Below, piece after piece: positions 18,758 to 27,410 of a stretch of DNA of 64,000 nt (position 1 is its first letter; each line of letters opens with the position of its first letter). Below the pieces are notes generated by a model. That model was given only the letters and a program-made list of their open reading frames with translations. It did not search any database and was not told where the DNA came from. The position numbers and the translations under genes are program-made. The DNA is from Thermoflexibacter ruber (GTDB lineage Bacteria; Bacteroidota; Bacteroidia; Cytophagales; Thermoflexibacteraceae), in the NCBI RefSeq assembly GCF_900113045.1, contig NZ_FONY01000025.1, positions 19,721-83,720 on the forward strand. The letters are read 5' to 3'.

Positions 18758-19090
18758 ATGTACGAAGAGCAAAAAGAAATTTTACTCTTGCAAAGAGAAA
18801 AATATAAGTTGAAAATCATAGAAAACTTGTTAGAAACAAGAGAGAAAGTAGTTTCCTCTAAGGGGGCTTTTACTGTGGGTGGAACTATTTTAGCAGGTTT
18901 TTTGGCTTACAAAGGCTTAAATTGGCTTAGTAACAAGAATAAAAAAGGCAAAAAGAAAGGGGAAAAAGAGTTGAGCCAAACTGACCCCGAACCTACTTGG
19001 CTTACTTCGCTGAGAGAGCAGGCTATTAGCATGCTTTTGGAGGTAGGGAAGGAGCAGCTACAAACTTGGATTTCAAAAGCCAAAAAGTAA
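18758..19090 (+). CDS. Small single-pass protein upstream of rmuC
   Basis: The protein has 110 residues: an N-terminal charged helix (about 1-38), one hydrophobic segment (GGTILAGFLAYKGLNWL, about 42-60), a Lys-rich stretch and a C-terminal amphipathic helix. No known family is recognised. It lies 4 bp upstream of rmuC and 34 bp downstream of the DUF3089 gene, so it is probably part of one operon. No function can be assigned. Confidence 0.55.
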   Translation: MYEEQKEILLLQREKYKLKIIENLLETREKVVSSKGAFTVGGTILAGFLAYKGLNWLSNKNKKGKKKGEKELSQTDPEPTWLTSLREQAISMLLEVGKEQLQTWISKAKK

Positions 19091-19094
19091 TTAG

Positions 19095-20282
19095 ATGGAA
19101 GAGTTTATTTTTTTGCTGTTGGGGATAGGGCTGGGCAGTCTGCTGACTTGGCTCATAGCAAGTCTTTACTTTGCTTCTAAAATGGCAATCTATAAGGCAA
19201 ACAATGAAAATTTGAAAGAAAAAGTTGCTGAAAAACAGCAAGAAATTTCTCTTTTGCAAGAAAAAATCACCACAGAGTTCAAGAGTATTGCTACAGAAAT
19301 CTTGGAGGAGAAAAGTAGAAAAATCACTGAGCAGAGCCATTTTAGCCTAAAAAATATTTTAGACCCTTTTGGCGAAAAACTCAGCGATTTCAGAAAAAAA
19401 GTAGAAGAAACCTACGACCGCGAAGCCAAAGAGCGTTTTTCTTTGGAAAAAGAAATCAAAAACCTCCAACAGCTCAATCAGCAAATCAGCAAAGAAGCCA
19501 ATAATCTCGCTACAGCACTCAAAGGACAGTCCAAAATACAGGGGAATTGGGGAGAAATGATATTAGAAAGTATTTTGGAAAAGTCAGGCTTGGAAAAAGA
19601 AAGAGAATATTTTTTACAAAAAAGTCATACCACAGACAACGGGAAACGGCTTCAGCCTGATGTACTTATCAGCCTACCTAACCAAAAGTACCTTATCATA
19701 GATGCCAAAGTTTCGCTCAATGCTTATGAGCGATTCTGCGCCTCAGAGGAGAACGAGCAGGAGAGAACTCAGTACCTTAAACAGCATCTTGCGGCTGTCC
19801 GACAGCACATCATAGAACTTAGTCAAAAAAACTATCAAAATCTCTATGCCAACCAAAGTCCTGACTTTGTTCTGATGTTTTTACCTATAGAGCCAGCTTT
19901 TAGCTTAGCAGTACAGCACGATGCAGACCTGCTAAACCTTGCCTTTGAGCGTGGAGTAGTTTTGGTCAGTGCGACTACCTTGCTTGCTTGCTTGCGAACC
20001 GTTGCAAGTATTTGGAGGCAAGAAAAGCAAAATCGCTACGCAGAGGAAATAGCCAAAGAGGGTGGTATGTTGTACGAAAAAGCCGTTGGCTTGGTCAATG
20101 AACTCAAAGACTTAGGACTAAAAATCCAATACACCCAAAATGCCTATGAGGAGGTCATGCTCAAACTCAGTACGGGCAAGGGCAACTTACTTAGTAGGAT
20201 AGAAAAAATGAAAGCACTCGGTATAAAAACGAATAAATCCCTCTCTCCCAATTTATTTGAGGAAGGAGAGTTGGATAAATAA
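19095..20282 (+). CDS. rmuC: DNA recombination protein RmuC
   Basis: The protein has 395 residues. It has an N-terminal membrane segment (LLLGIGLGSLLTWLIASLYF), then a coiled coil (about 30-150), then the RmuC core with GNWGEMILESILEKSGL, DGKRLQPDV-type and IDAKVSLNAYE motifs and a C-terminal helical part. RmuC-family proteins carry a PD-(D/E)XK-like nuclease fold and limit inversions at short inverted repeats. It follows the 110-residue ORF with a 4 bp gap. A terminator lies about 135 bp downstream. Confidence 0.92.
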   Translation: MEEFIFLLLGIGLGSLLTWLIASLYFASKMAIYKANNENLKEKVAEKQQEISLLQEKITTEFKSIATEILEEKSRKITEQSHFSLKNILDPFGEKLSDFRKKVEETYDREAKERFSLEKEIKNLQQLNQQISKEANNLATALKGQSKIQGNWGEMILESILEKSGLEKEREYFLQKSHTTDNGKRLQPDVLISLPNQKYLIIDAKVSLNAYERFCASEENEQERTQYLKQHLAAVRQHIIELSQKNYQNLYANQSPDFVLMFLPIEPAFSLAVQHDADLLNLAFERGVVLVSATTLLACLRTVASIWRQEKQNRYAEEIAKEGGMLYEKAVGLVNELKDLGLKIQYTQNAYEEVMLKLSTGKGNLLSRIEKMKALGIKTNKSLSPNLFEEGELDK

Positions 20283-20348
20283 ATCCCTCATTTCCCGCCC
20301 TAAAAAAATCTCACAAATTTTTGTACCTTTTTTAAAAAACCAAATTAT

Positions 20349-20395
20349 GAGGTTAAGAGCATCTAACTCTATCAAATTTAGTTGTTCTTAACCTC
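20349..20395. repeat. Inverted repeat GAGGTTAAGA / TCTTAACCTC
   Basis: Perfect 10-base arms separated by 27 bases, just upstream of the terminator after rmuC. The loop is long for a terminator. It could be an operator or an RNA hairpin; the function is unknown. Confidence 0.5.
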
Positions 20396-20417
20396 TCATT
20401 GTACTTTCCCAGCTATA

Positions 20418-20452
20418 CACTTTCCAAGTCTAATCGCTTGGAAAGTGTTTTT
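20418..20452 (+). terminator. Rho-independent terminator after rmuC
   Basis: An 11 bp perfect stem (CACTTTCCAAG / CTTGGAAAGTG) with an 8-base loop is followed by five T residues. It closes the plus-strand run that ends with rmuC. Confidence 0.85.
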
Positions 20453-20547
20453 ACAAAAGATAAGAGTAGCTACATAGAGCCTGTATTTTACTTTTATCTG
20501 ATTTTTTAGCAGTCAGCAGTTCAATGCACCACAAACGATTTGAAAAT

Positions 20548-21444
20548 ATGAAACAAGTAAAAATATGCTTAATTATACTTTTAGGTATTTGTTTTCGGTT
20601 CTGCCAAGACAAAGTAACCACTGAATACCTAAAAAGATTTGTAGCAACAGAAACCTATCCAACAGATGTTTTTTTGGACACGGTTAGCAATCAAAGAGCC
20701 TTGATTATTGTGGCACATGATGATGATGACTGTGCTATGTCTGGCATGATAGCTAAACTAACAGCCAAAGGTTGGACTATCAAGCAGTTAAGCCTACAAA
20801 GCCATATTTTGCTCACTACGGGCAGCAATCCTGCACACATCATCTGTCAAGGGAACGAGCTGATTCTAAAAGATGGATATTACCGTATAGGATTAGATAC
20901 CATGAAAAACCCTTATCTGCCCATTCCGTATAAAAAGATTAAAGAGCAGTTTCTTACCGACAAAGTTGCCAGTGCAATCATCAAAAAGGTCAATGATTTT
21001 AAGCCTTCTGTCATTTTTACACTTGATAATGAAAAAGGTGGATATGGACATCCTGAACATATTTTTATTAGCCAGTTAGTAAAAGACCTGTTTGAGAAAG
21101 ATAAGATTCATATTGATAAAATTTATCAATCTGTTTATACTGACCAGCTGGAAAAAGAAATTATCGATAAATGGTTGGGCGATAGATTGAAAAAGTGGGG
21201 CTATCCAAATCCAAGTGCTATTGCTAATGAGATATATGGCATAAGTGGCATGCCTGAACCAACCGTACAAGTAAATATTACAGAAGTAGCAGAGATAAAA
21301 ATGAACTATCTCAGAGCATACGAGGAAGATGTCAGAAAAAACCTGAGAAAATTTATACCTTATTATGAGGAGTTTGATGCAAAGACCTATTTTGGGATTT
21401 TTGACAGAGAGTTTTTCCGAGTAATTGAAAAAATAAACTACTAA
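20548..21444 (+). CDS. PIG-L-like deacetylase-family protein
   Basis: The protein has about 298 residues, starting at the second ATG (20548), which directly precedes the hydrophobic segment (VKICLIILLGICF); the frame also opens at 20524. The LmbE/PIG-L signature is present as VAHDDDD near residue 57 (normally AHPDDE) and a distal GHPEH motif that supplies two zinc ligands. Family members remove acetyl groups from N-acetylglucosamine-type sugars. The Pro-to-Asp change in the first motif is unusual, but the metal-binding His and Asp remain. Substrate unknown. Confidence 0.75.
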   Translation: MKQVKICLIILLGICFRFCQDKVTTEYLKRFVATETYPTDVFLDTVSNQRALIIVAHDDDDCAMSGMIAKLTAKGWTIKQLSLQSHILLTTGSNPAHIICQGNELILKDGYYRIGLDTMKNPYLPIPYKKIKEQFLTDKVASAIIKKVNDFKPSVIFTLDNEKGGYGHPEHIFISQLVKDLFEKDKIHIDKIYQSVYTDQLEKEIIDKWLGDRLKKWGYPNPSAIANEIYGISGMPEPTVQVNITEVAEIKMNYLRAYEEDVRKNLRKFIPYYEEFDAKTYFGIFDREFFRVIEKINY

Positions 21445-21511
21445 GGTCAAGAATTGAAGTTTTAACGAATCAATATATACCTTTTTACTTAATCCTATTG
21501 TGATAAAAACT

Positions 21512-22189
21512 ATGAAAAAAACAACCATTTTACTTGCCACTATGCTCTGTCTTACAAGTGCTTATGCATAAGTAGTAACAGTGAGTAATGGTCAGTCCCC
21601 TGTCAAAGCACTTTATCAGCACTGTGCTAATGAAATGCTCATCAATATAAGCAATTATCCCGCAGAAGAAGTATCTTTCAAAGCGGAAGGAGCAGAGTTA
21701 ATTTTAGGAGAGAAACAAGGGGAAATAACCTTAATACCTCGCGATTTCAAAGCTACACTCAAGATTTTTTATAAAGATAGCCTTCTCGCTACGGAGATTT
21801 TTCCAGTAAGGCTTATCCCTAAACCTGAACTTCAAATGTACGTTGGCAATAGCACCTTGCCTCACAGTTTTCCCAATGAAATAAGCAAGGTAGAACTTAA
21901 CCAACTCAGGATACACGCTCAAGCACCAGAGTACTTTGAGAATAGCGTACCCAAAGATGCTCAATTCCAAGTGAGCCTTATAGAAGTTTCTTTGGCGAGA
22001 GAAAGAAAACTGATAGGTAGTCTTACCGTAAGCGATTCGGAAGTAATCAACTTAGAAAACTTGATAAAAAGTGCCGAGATAGGAGATAGGTTGATTATAG
22101 AAATTAAACGAATAGAAAGAATGACTTACAAAGGACACTGGGAAGAAAGCAAAATAAGTAATCCTGTTTTCATTATTAACATAAAATAA
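21512..22189 (+). pseudogene. GldM-C-like protein, interrupted by TAA after the signal peptide
   Basis: The ATG at 21512 opens a perfect signal peptide (MKKTTILLATMLCLTSAYA). The next codon, 21569-21571, is TAA, after which the same frame stays open for over 200 codons. The expected residue is Gln (AYAQ is the usual Bacteroidota cleavage site), so one C-to-T change from CAA explains the stop. The body is paralogous to the next gene: VKALYQHCANEM, F.VRLIPKPE...VG, PKDAQF and GDRLIIEIKRI. These match the style of GldM/PorM C-terminal periplasmic domains. Internal initiation at GTG 21581 would give a protein without a signal peptide. Confidence 0.75.
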
Positions 22190-22216
22190 TTTTTTCACTA
22201 TCAAAAAACCAAAACC

Positions 22217-22891
22217 ATGAAAAAAATAACTTTATTGTCTGCATTTTTGCTGATTAGCTTTTTTGCTTGGACGCAAAAAAGCACGATTTCTTATCATGCC
22301 GCTACCGTGAAGGCTTTGTACCTCAACTGTGGGAATGAGTTATACGTAAGTGCTAACAACTGCTCTAATCCACAAAGCCTAAGATACGAAGCAGATAACG
22401 CCGAACTTATCACTGACCTAAGTGCCAATAGAATTACCGTAGTACCCAAAGCGGCAAAGGTAAGCATTCGAGTATTTGACGGTGATAGCCTGATTTCTAC
22501 AGAACATTTTCCTGTTAGACTTTTGCCAAAACCAGAAATTACAGTCTTTATAGGAACTCTGGAACTACCTATCAAAGAGGCTTTTGTAGAAAAAAGCCAA
22601 TTAGCAGAACTAAGCGTAAAAGCCTTAGCAGGGCAAGGAATGAGAGATGCTATGCCCAAAGACATGAGATACAGAGTACGTGATTTTAATGTTTACTTAT
22701 ACAGAGGAGAACAGAAAATCAATGAAATCAACGTACAAGATGAGCAGGTGCAACTTAGTGATTTCTTGAAAGATGCTCAAAAAGGAGATAAGCTAATGAT
22801 AGAAGTAAAAAAAGTACAAAGATTGAATTTTAAAGGGGAAGTAGAAGATGTTAAATTTGGAATGGCAAACTTCCAAGTTACAATTGGTTAA
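22217..22891 (+). CDS. GldM C-terminal-domain-like secreted protein
   Basis: The protein has 224 residues and an intact signal peptide (MKKITLLSAFLLISFFAWTQ). It has two predicted beta domains. The second half (FPVRLLPKPEITVFIG, then RVRDFNVYLYRGE and GDKLMIEVKKV) resembles the last domains of GldM/PorM, the inner-membrane motor protein of the type IX secretion system, but the membrane and coiled-coil parts of GldM are absent. It lies 27 bp after its broken paralogue. Role unknown; possibly a periplasmic protein borrowing a GldM-type fold. The family assignment is an inference from motif similarity. Confidence 0.55.
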   Translation: MKKITLLSAFLLISFFAWTQKSTISYHAATVKALYLNCGNELYVSANNCSNPQSLRYEADNAELITDLSANRITVVPKAAKVSIRVFDGDSLISTEHFPVRLLPKPEITVFIGTLELPIKEAFVEKSQLAELSVKALAGQGMRDAMPKDMRYRVRDFNVYLYRGEQKINEINVQDEQVQLSDFLKDAQKGDKLMIEVKKVQRLNFKGEVEDVKFGMANFQVTIG

Positions 22892-22987
22892 GTTTAGCTG
22901 TATCTTCCTAAGTTGGCTCATTTGAAAACTACAATGCCATCAAAAGTTCAGATTGGGCGGGGGACATCTTCATACAACTGTACTCAC

Positions 22988-24490
22988 TTAATCTGAACTT
23001 ACCCTACTTACCAACTCCTCTAAAACTTCTTGGTACTTCTTTTTCAATAGTTTAGCTTTTAGCCATGCGTAAAAGCGAATTTCTTGCAAGTCTTCTTCTG
23101 CAATAGGGTCAAAGGCAAATAACTCATCGGTTTGGGCAAAAAGTCGGTCTGGTCTGATGCTTGGATTATCGAGCATTTGCCTAATAAAATATAAATAGGC
23201 TTTTACATTTTGGAAAAGAGATTGGGCAAGCATATCGGCAAAATTCTTTTCTACGCTTTTCAATTTATTGCGAGCTAAATCATAGTTTTTTAGTTCATAC
23301 TGAGCAATCAGTTCTACTAAGTTTTTTTTCAGTACCCACTCTCGCCCCATTTTTCTTACCAGCCAAGTCTCAGAGGACTGCAAAGCCAAAAAGCACTGAT
23401 TAGCTTTTTTGTAGTTTTCCTCTTGGAAGTAATAAATGCTAAGGTTTAAGTAGATATTGAGAGTATCTTCTTGAGAAAGGGTATTTTTCCTTTCTTTTAA
23501 CATGGTTTCTAAAAGCCTAATTGCCTCTACGGTCTGCTTGCTTAAAGCATAATTCGCAGATAGTAGTAAGGCATATTTGGTATAAAACTGAGTTTGCAAG
23601 TGAGAGTCAGCAGTAAAAAGTTCTCTCATCTTTTCTAAGTAAAGCATAGATTGGGCAAATTTTTTGTTGCGATAAAGCACATGGGCAATCATGTAAAGCA
23701 ATCCAAGTTGATAGTGAGCATGTTGGGGAGTGAAACCGTACTTTTCTACTACAAATTGATATTGCTCAATAAGATACGGCTCAAAGCGGTAAAAATCCTT
23801 ACTTACCAAAACTTCGCTTCGGGCTATGGTCATCAACTTATAAAGTAAACTTGGACGCTTTACAATAGTTTCCGAAAGTTGGTAGGTTTGCAAAATTTGC
23901 TTAATTACTGCCTTGAAATCTAAGTCTTTGCCTTGTAAGCGTATTTCTTTTAGCTTTTTTTGGATAAGTTGGTTAGCAATGTTAGCTTTTTCCTCTTGGT
24001 CTGCGAGCATTTTGTTCTGCTTATGTTTCTCAATGATTTCTTCTAACTTATCCGCAAACTCACTATTAGAGAGGCTGATTTGTAGATTGTAAATAGCGTT
24101 CAGTAGGTCGTACTGCTCATGCGACAAAGCCACTTTCTCTGCTTTCCTCAGAAACTCCCAGCCCAATTTCTCTAATTTTCTATCAAACAATGCCAAAGAA
24201 ATCACCCCCAAAGTAGTCGCAGCTTGCTTCCCACTGCTTTTTAATAAAATAAAATCTATGAGGTGTTGCATCAGTCGCTTGCGAACTGCATGATAAGCCA
24301 CTTGGTTTTGGTCGGTAGGATAAAGTTTGGCTAAAAGTTGAGCAGGCTTGTAAACCTGTTTTTGGGCAAGTAACCTAAACAGTTCCAAGTCTTTACGATT
24401 CTTTATTTTCTTTTGCCGTTGGATAAAGGAAGCAAATTCTTTCTGCTCATCGGTGGAAAAAGTGCTGATGATTTGTTTGAGGTCATCCAT
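22988..24490 (-). CDS. Helical-repeat protein of unknown function
   Basis: The protein has 500 residues, no signal peptide and no membrane segment. It is almost wholly helical with TPR-like pairs (for example ALSKQTVEAIRLLETML, and YYFQEENYKKANQCFLAL, which has a clear TPR spacing). It is Lys/Leu/Gln-rich. Proteins of this size and style are widespread in Cytophagales but uncharacterised. It is divergent from dnaA across a 500 bp gap. Confidence 0.6.
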   Translation of the reverse strand: MDDLKQIISTFSTDEQKEFASFIQRQKKIKNRKDLELFRLLAQKQVYKPAQLLAKLYPTDQNQVAYHAVRKRLMQHLIDFILLKSSGKQAATTLGVISLALFDRKLEKLGWEFLRKAEKVALSHEQYDLLNAIYNLQISLSNSEFADKLEEIIEKHKQNKMLADQEEKANIANQLIQKKLKEIRLQGKDLDFKAVIKQILQTYQLSETIVKRPSLLYKLMTIARSEVLVSKDFYRFEPYLIEQYQFVVEKYGFTPQHAHYQLGLLYMIAHVLYRNKKFAQSMLYLEKMRELFTADSHLQTQFYTKYALLLSANYALSKQTVEAIRLLETMLKERKNTLSQEDTLNIYLNLSIYYFQEENYKKANQCFLALQSSETWLVRKMGREWVLKKNLVELIAQYELKNYDLARNKLKSVEKNFADMLAQSLFQNVKAYLYFIRQMLDNPSIRPDRLFAQTDELFAFDPIAEEDLQEIRFYAWLKAKLLKKKYQEVLEELVSRVSSD

Positions 24491-24513
24491 ATCCTTGCAA
24501 ATGCAAATTCTTA

Positions 24514-24521
24514 CAAATGTA
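24514..24521 (-). promoter_or_regulatory. Candidate -7 box for the helical-repeat gene
   Basis: The minus strand reads TACATTTG (consensus TAnnTTTG), 24 bases ahead of the ATG at 24490. The short leader makes this a plausible promoter. Confidence 0.4.
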
Positions 24522-24804
24522 AGTAATTTTGAGTATTTTTACCTCCATACTTTGGCAAAGGTTTTGACAAAAGAAATAAATACGTAATATAGATAGGTAA
24601 TTTTAAACGGCGCTTTGCGTATATGTGAATGGTATGTTAAAAAACGTGTAATATATGTTACGCACTTCGATAAAAAAAATTTTTGACGAAAAAAATTTTA
24701 TCCCCTTTGTAGTGCATTTCAAACATGTCAAGTTTTTTCTCGATTTTTTTTATTAAAATCTTTTATTCAGATTTGTCTTCCCATCGTGAAGGAAAGTTGG
24801 GCTT

Positions 24805-24937
24805 CTTAGGAAAACCATTTGCGTTTAACCTTCCTAAGTAAATCCAAAATAAAATTCGTAAATCAGCGAATTTTATTTATAAATGATTGATTATAAATAG
24901 CTTAATTATTTAAGCCACATAATCTTTATGTGGATTG
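24805..24937. promoter_or_regulatory. Cluster of inverted repeats upstream of dnaA
   Basis: Four inverted repeats lie within 130 bp. They are CTTAGGAA/TTCCTAAG (24805-24812 with 24831-24838), a 12 bp perfect stem AAATAAAATTCG/CGAATTTTATTT (24847-24858 with 24867-24878), GCTTAA/TTAAGC (24900-24915) and CCACATAA/TTATGTGG (24915-24933). A near-consensus DnaA box TGTGGATTG (7 of 9 matches to TGTGGATAA) is at 24929-24937. This could be dnaA autoregulation, a leader structure or part of oriC. One weak box is not enough to call an origin. The rest of the 503 bp gap is AT-rich with no coding frame. Confidence 0.5.
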
Positions 24938-24993
24938 TTGTTTATTGCTAAAAAATTGATACTGAGTTTTACCCTAAATAAACCTAAATAGGT

Positions 24994-26460
24994 ATGAGTA
25001 TGCCTGATAAAATGCTAACGAACATTACAACAAAAGACTGTGAACTTGTGTGGAAAAACTGCTTGAAAGTCATTAGAGCAAGTGTAGGGGAGCAGAGTTT
25101 TAAGACTTGGTTTGAGCCAATTCGCCCTGTAAAGCTGCATCATACTGTTTTGACTATCCAAGTGCCAAGTCAGTTTTTCTATGAGTGGTTGGAAGAGCAT
25201 TATGTAAATGTACTTAAAAAAGCAATTTACAGCGAGTTAGGAGCTGAAGGCAAATTAGAGTATTCTATTATCATAGACAAAGGCAATGAGCAGCATCAGC
25301 CTTTTACTATCAATATCTCGAACCCTAAAAATGTCAAGCCTGTCGACCATTCGCCGCTACCTACACAAAAGCAGTTTTTTAGTCCTTTTGATATGCGGAC
25401 TGTACCTCCGCATCATGCACACTCAAACCTAAGCAACAAGTACAGTTTTGAAAATTTTATCGAGGGAGAGTGCAATCGTTTGGCGTACTCAGCAAGTTTT
25501 TCAGTAGCACACAATCCTGGAGCGACTGCATTTAATCCCTTAGTGATTCATGGAGGGGTAGGTTTGGGCAAAACACACTTGCTTCATGCCATTGGCAATG
25601 AGGTAAAAGCACTTTTTCCTGAGAAATTTGTCTTGTATGTACCTTCTGACCTGTTTATTACACAGTTTGTCGATGCCCTAAAAAACCAAGCTGTGCAAGA
25701 ATTTACCAATTATTATATGCAAGTAGAGGTACTTTTGGTAGATGATATTCAGTTTTTGGCAGGTAAAGAAAAAACACAAGAAAACTTCTTTCATATTTTT
25801 AACTACTTGCACCAATCAGGTAAGCAAATCGTCATGACCTGTGATACTGCCCCAAAAGACTTAAAAGGTTTACATGACCGTTTGCTCTCTCGCTTTAAAT
25901 GGGGCTTGGTTGCGGACGTACAAGTTCCTGATTATACGACACGCTTATCAATAGTAAAAGCAAAGATGCAAACAGAAGGCATCAAGATACCCAATGAGGT
26001 AGTAGAATATGTAGCTAAAAATGTCGATACTAACGTAAGAGAACTACAAGGCGTACTCATTTCTTTAGTAGCAAAAGCATCGCTGATGCGTCAAGAAATA
26101 GATATAGACCTGACCGAAAAAACACTAAACCAAATCATTCAGAATGTCAAGCAGATAGAGGTAGATTTGAACATAGAACTGATACAAAAGGCAGTTGCAG
26201 AGCATTTTAACGTTAGCTTAGATGATTTACTTTCAGGTACACGCAAAAAAGAAGTAGCCAATGCTCGTCAAATCGCCATGTTTATCTGTCAGAACTATAC
26301 CAATATGTCCCTGAAAGCCATAGGAGAGTATTTTGGGGGACGCGACCACAGCACGGTTTCTCATGCCTCGCGTACTGTAACAGAACGCCTTGAAAACGAC
26401 CCACTTTACAAAAATATCATTGAGGCGTTGAAAGCAAAATTGAATTTGAGAGGAAAGTAA
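24994..26460 (+). CDS. dnaA: Chromosomal replication initiator protein DnaA
   Basis: The protein has 488 residues. Domain I is at 1-90 (VWKNCLKVIRASVGEQSFKTWF) and a variable domain II follows. Domain III is AAA+ with Walker A (HGGVGLGKTH), Walker B (LLVDDIQFLAG) and sensor motifs. Domain IV has the DNA-binding signature GGRDHSTVSHA. It binds DnaA boxes and melts the origin. The start ATG is followed by a second Met two codons later; either could be used. A strong bidirectional terminator separates it from convergent accD. Confidence 0.97.
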   Translation: MSMPDKMLTNITTKDCELVWKNCLKVIRASVGEQSFKTWFEPIRPVKLHHTVLTIQVPSQFFYEWLEEHYVNVLKKAIYSELGAEGKLEYSIIIDKGNEQHQPFTINISNPKNVKPVDHSPLPTQKQFFSPFDMRTVPPHHAHSNLSNKYSFENFIEGECNRLAYSASFSVAHNPGATAFNPLVIHGGVGLGKTHLLHAIGNEVKALFPEKFVLYVPSDLFITQFVDALKNQAVQEFTNYYMQVEVLLVDDIQFLAGKEKTQENFFHIFNYLHQSGKQIVMTCDTAPKDLKGLHDRLLSRFKWGLVADVQVPDYTTRLSIVKAKMQTEGIKIPNEVVEYVAKNVDTNVRELQGVLISLVAKASLMRQEIDIDLTEKTLNQIIQNVKQIEVDLNIELIQKAVAEHFNVSLDDLLSGTRKKEVANARQIAMFICQNYTNMSLKAIGEYFGGRDHSTVSHASRTVTERLENDPLYKNIIEALKAKLNLRGK

Positions 26461-26487
26461 AAGGTCAGATTTCTAATAATTTTGCTA

Positions 26488-26535
26488 ACACCAACATTGA
26501 CAAAGTGATGAACTTTGTCAATGTTGGTGTTTTTT
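26488..26535. terminator. Bidirectional terminator between dnaA and accD
   Basis: A perfect 18 bp stem (26488-26505 with 26513-26530) with a 7-base loop is followed by TTTTTT on the plus side. A short A-rich stretch precedes it on the other side. It sits between convergent genes, and accD ends 5 bp beyond it. Confidence 0.9.
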
Positions 26536-26539
26536 CTTA

Positions 26540-27379
26540 TTATTTCAACATTTTAAGCAACAAAGTCAATTTTTCCTTGAGTCTTCTTCTATCCACAATA
26601 AAATCTAAAAAGCCATGCTCCAATAAGAACTCTGCTGTTTGAAAATCTTTAGGTAAGTCTTTGCCGATGGTTTCTCGAATTACTCTCGGCCCCGCAAATC
26701 CTATCAAAGCATTAGGCTCTGCAATATTAAAATCTCCCAGCATAGCAAAAGAAGCTGAAACACCCCCTGTAGTTGGGTCTGTCATCAAAGAAATGTAAGG
26801 TACTTTGGCTTCGGAAAGCAAGGCTAACTTCGCAGAGGTCTTTGCCATTTGCATAAGCGAAAAACCAGCTTCCATCATTCTCGCCCCACCTGAGCGAGAG
26901 ATGATAAGCAAAGGGTAGCGATGCGCAAGAGCAAAATCTATCGCTCTTGCTATTTTTTCTCCTACTACCGAACCCATAGAGCCACCTATAAAATCAAAAT
27001 CCATACAAGCTACTACTATGTCTAATCCATTCATCTTGCCATGAGCAGAGCGTACTGCATCTTTCAGTCCTGTTTTAGCTTGGCTTTCTTTGATTCTCTT
27101 GGTATAGGGCTTATTATCTACGAACCCCAGAGGGTCGCCTGATTCCATATTTGCGTCTAACTCCTCAAAATGGTTATCATCAAACAAGATTTCAAAATAT
27201 TCTTTTGAACCTATGGTAAAATGATAACCGTCATTAGGAGAAACATAGCAGTTATTTCTCAGTTCTTTGATGTGTACAATATGCCCTGCGGGGGTCTTTT
27301 TCCATAAGCCCGTAGGGGTATCTTTTTTTTCATTAGTAGGCGTAGTAATTCCTTTACTTTGCCTTTTGAACCAACTCAT
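26540..27379 (-). CDS. accD: Acetyl-CoA carboxylase carboxyltransferase beta subunit
   Basis: The protein has about 279 residues, with the start set at the Met of SWFKRQ. It transfers carboxyl from carboxybiotin to acetyl-CoA together with AccA, the first step of fatty-acid synthesis. The crotonase-like core is complete: [48 protein letters not shown] and [11 protein letters not shown]. The four-Cys zinc ribbon of E. coli AccD is missing: the first CxxC position reads TPAG and the second SPND, leaving one unaligned Cys. From memory, other Bacteroidota AccD proteins show the same loss, so this is probably a lineage feature. Confidence 0.93.
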   Translation of the reverse strand: MSWFKRQSKGITTPTNEKKDTPTGLWKKTPAGHIVHIKELRNNCYVSPNDGYHFTIGSKEYFEILFDDNHFEELDANMESGDPLGFVDNKPYTKRIKESQAKTGLKDAVRSAHGKMNGLDIVVACMDFDFIGGSMGSVVGEKIARAIDFALAHRYPLLIISRSGGARMMEAGFSLMQMAKTSAKLALLSEAKVPYISLMTDPTTGGVSASFAMLGDFNIAEPNALIGFAGPRVIRETIGKDLPKDFQTAEFLLEHGFLDFIVDRRRLKEKLTLLLKMLK

Positions 27380-27410
27380 GCTGTCCATAGGATTTCAGTA
27401 TCGTAAAAAT

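Noticed and set aside
24491..24993. Calling this gap oriC
   Set aside because: Only one imperfect DnaA box is present, and dnaA is not always beside the origin in Bacteroidota; chromosome skew is needed.
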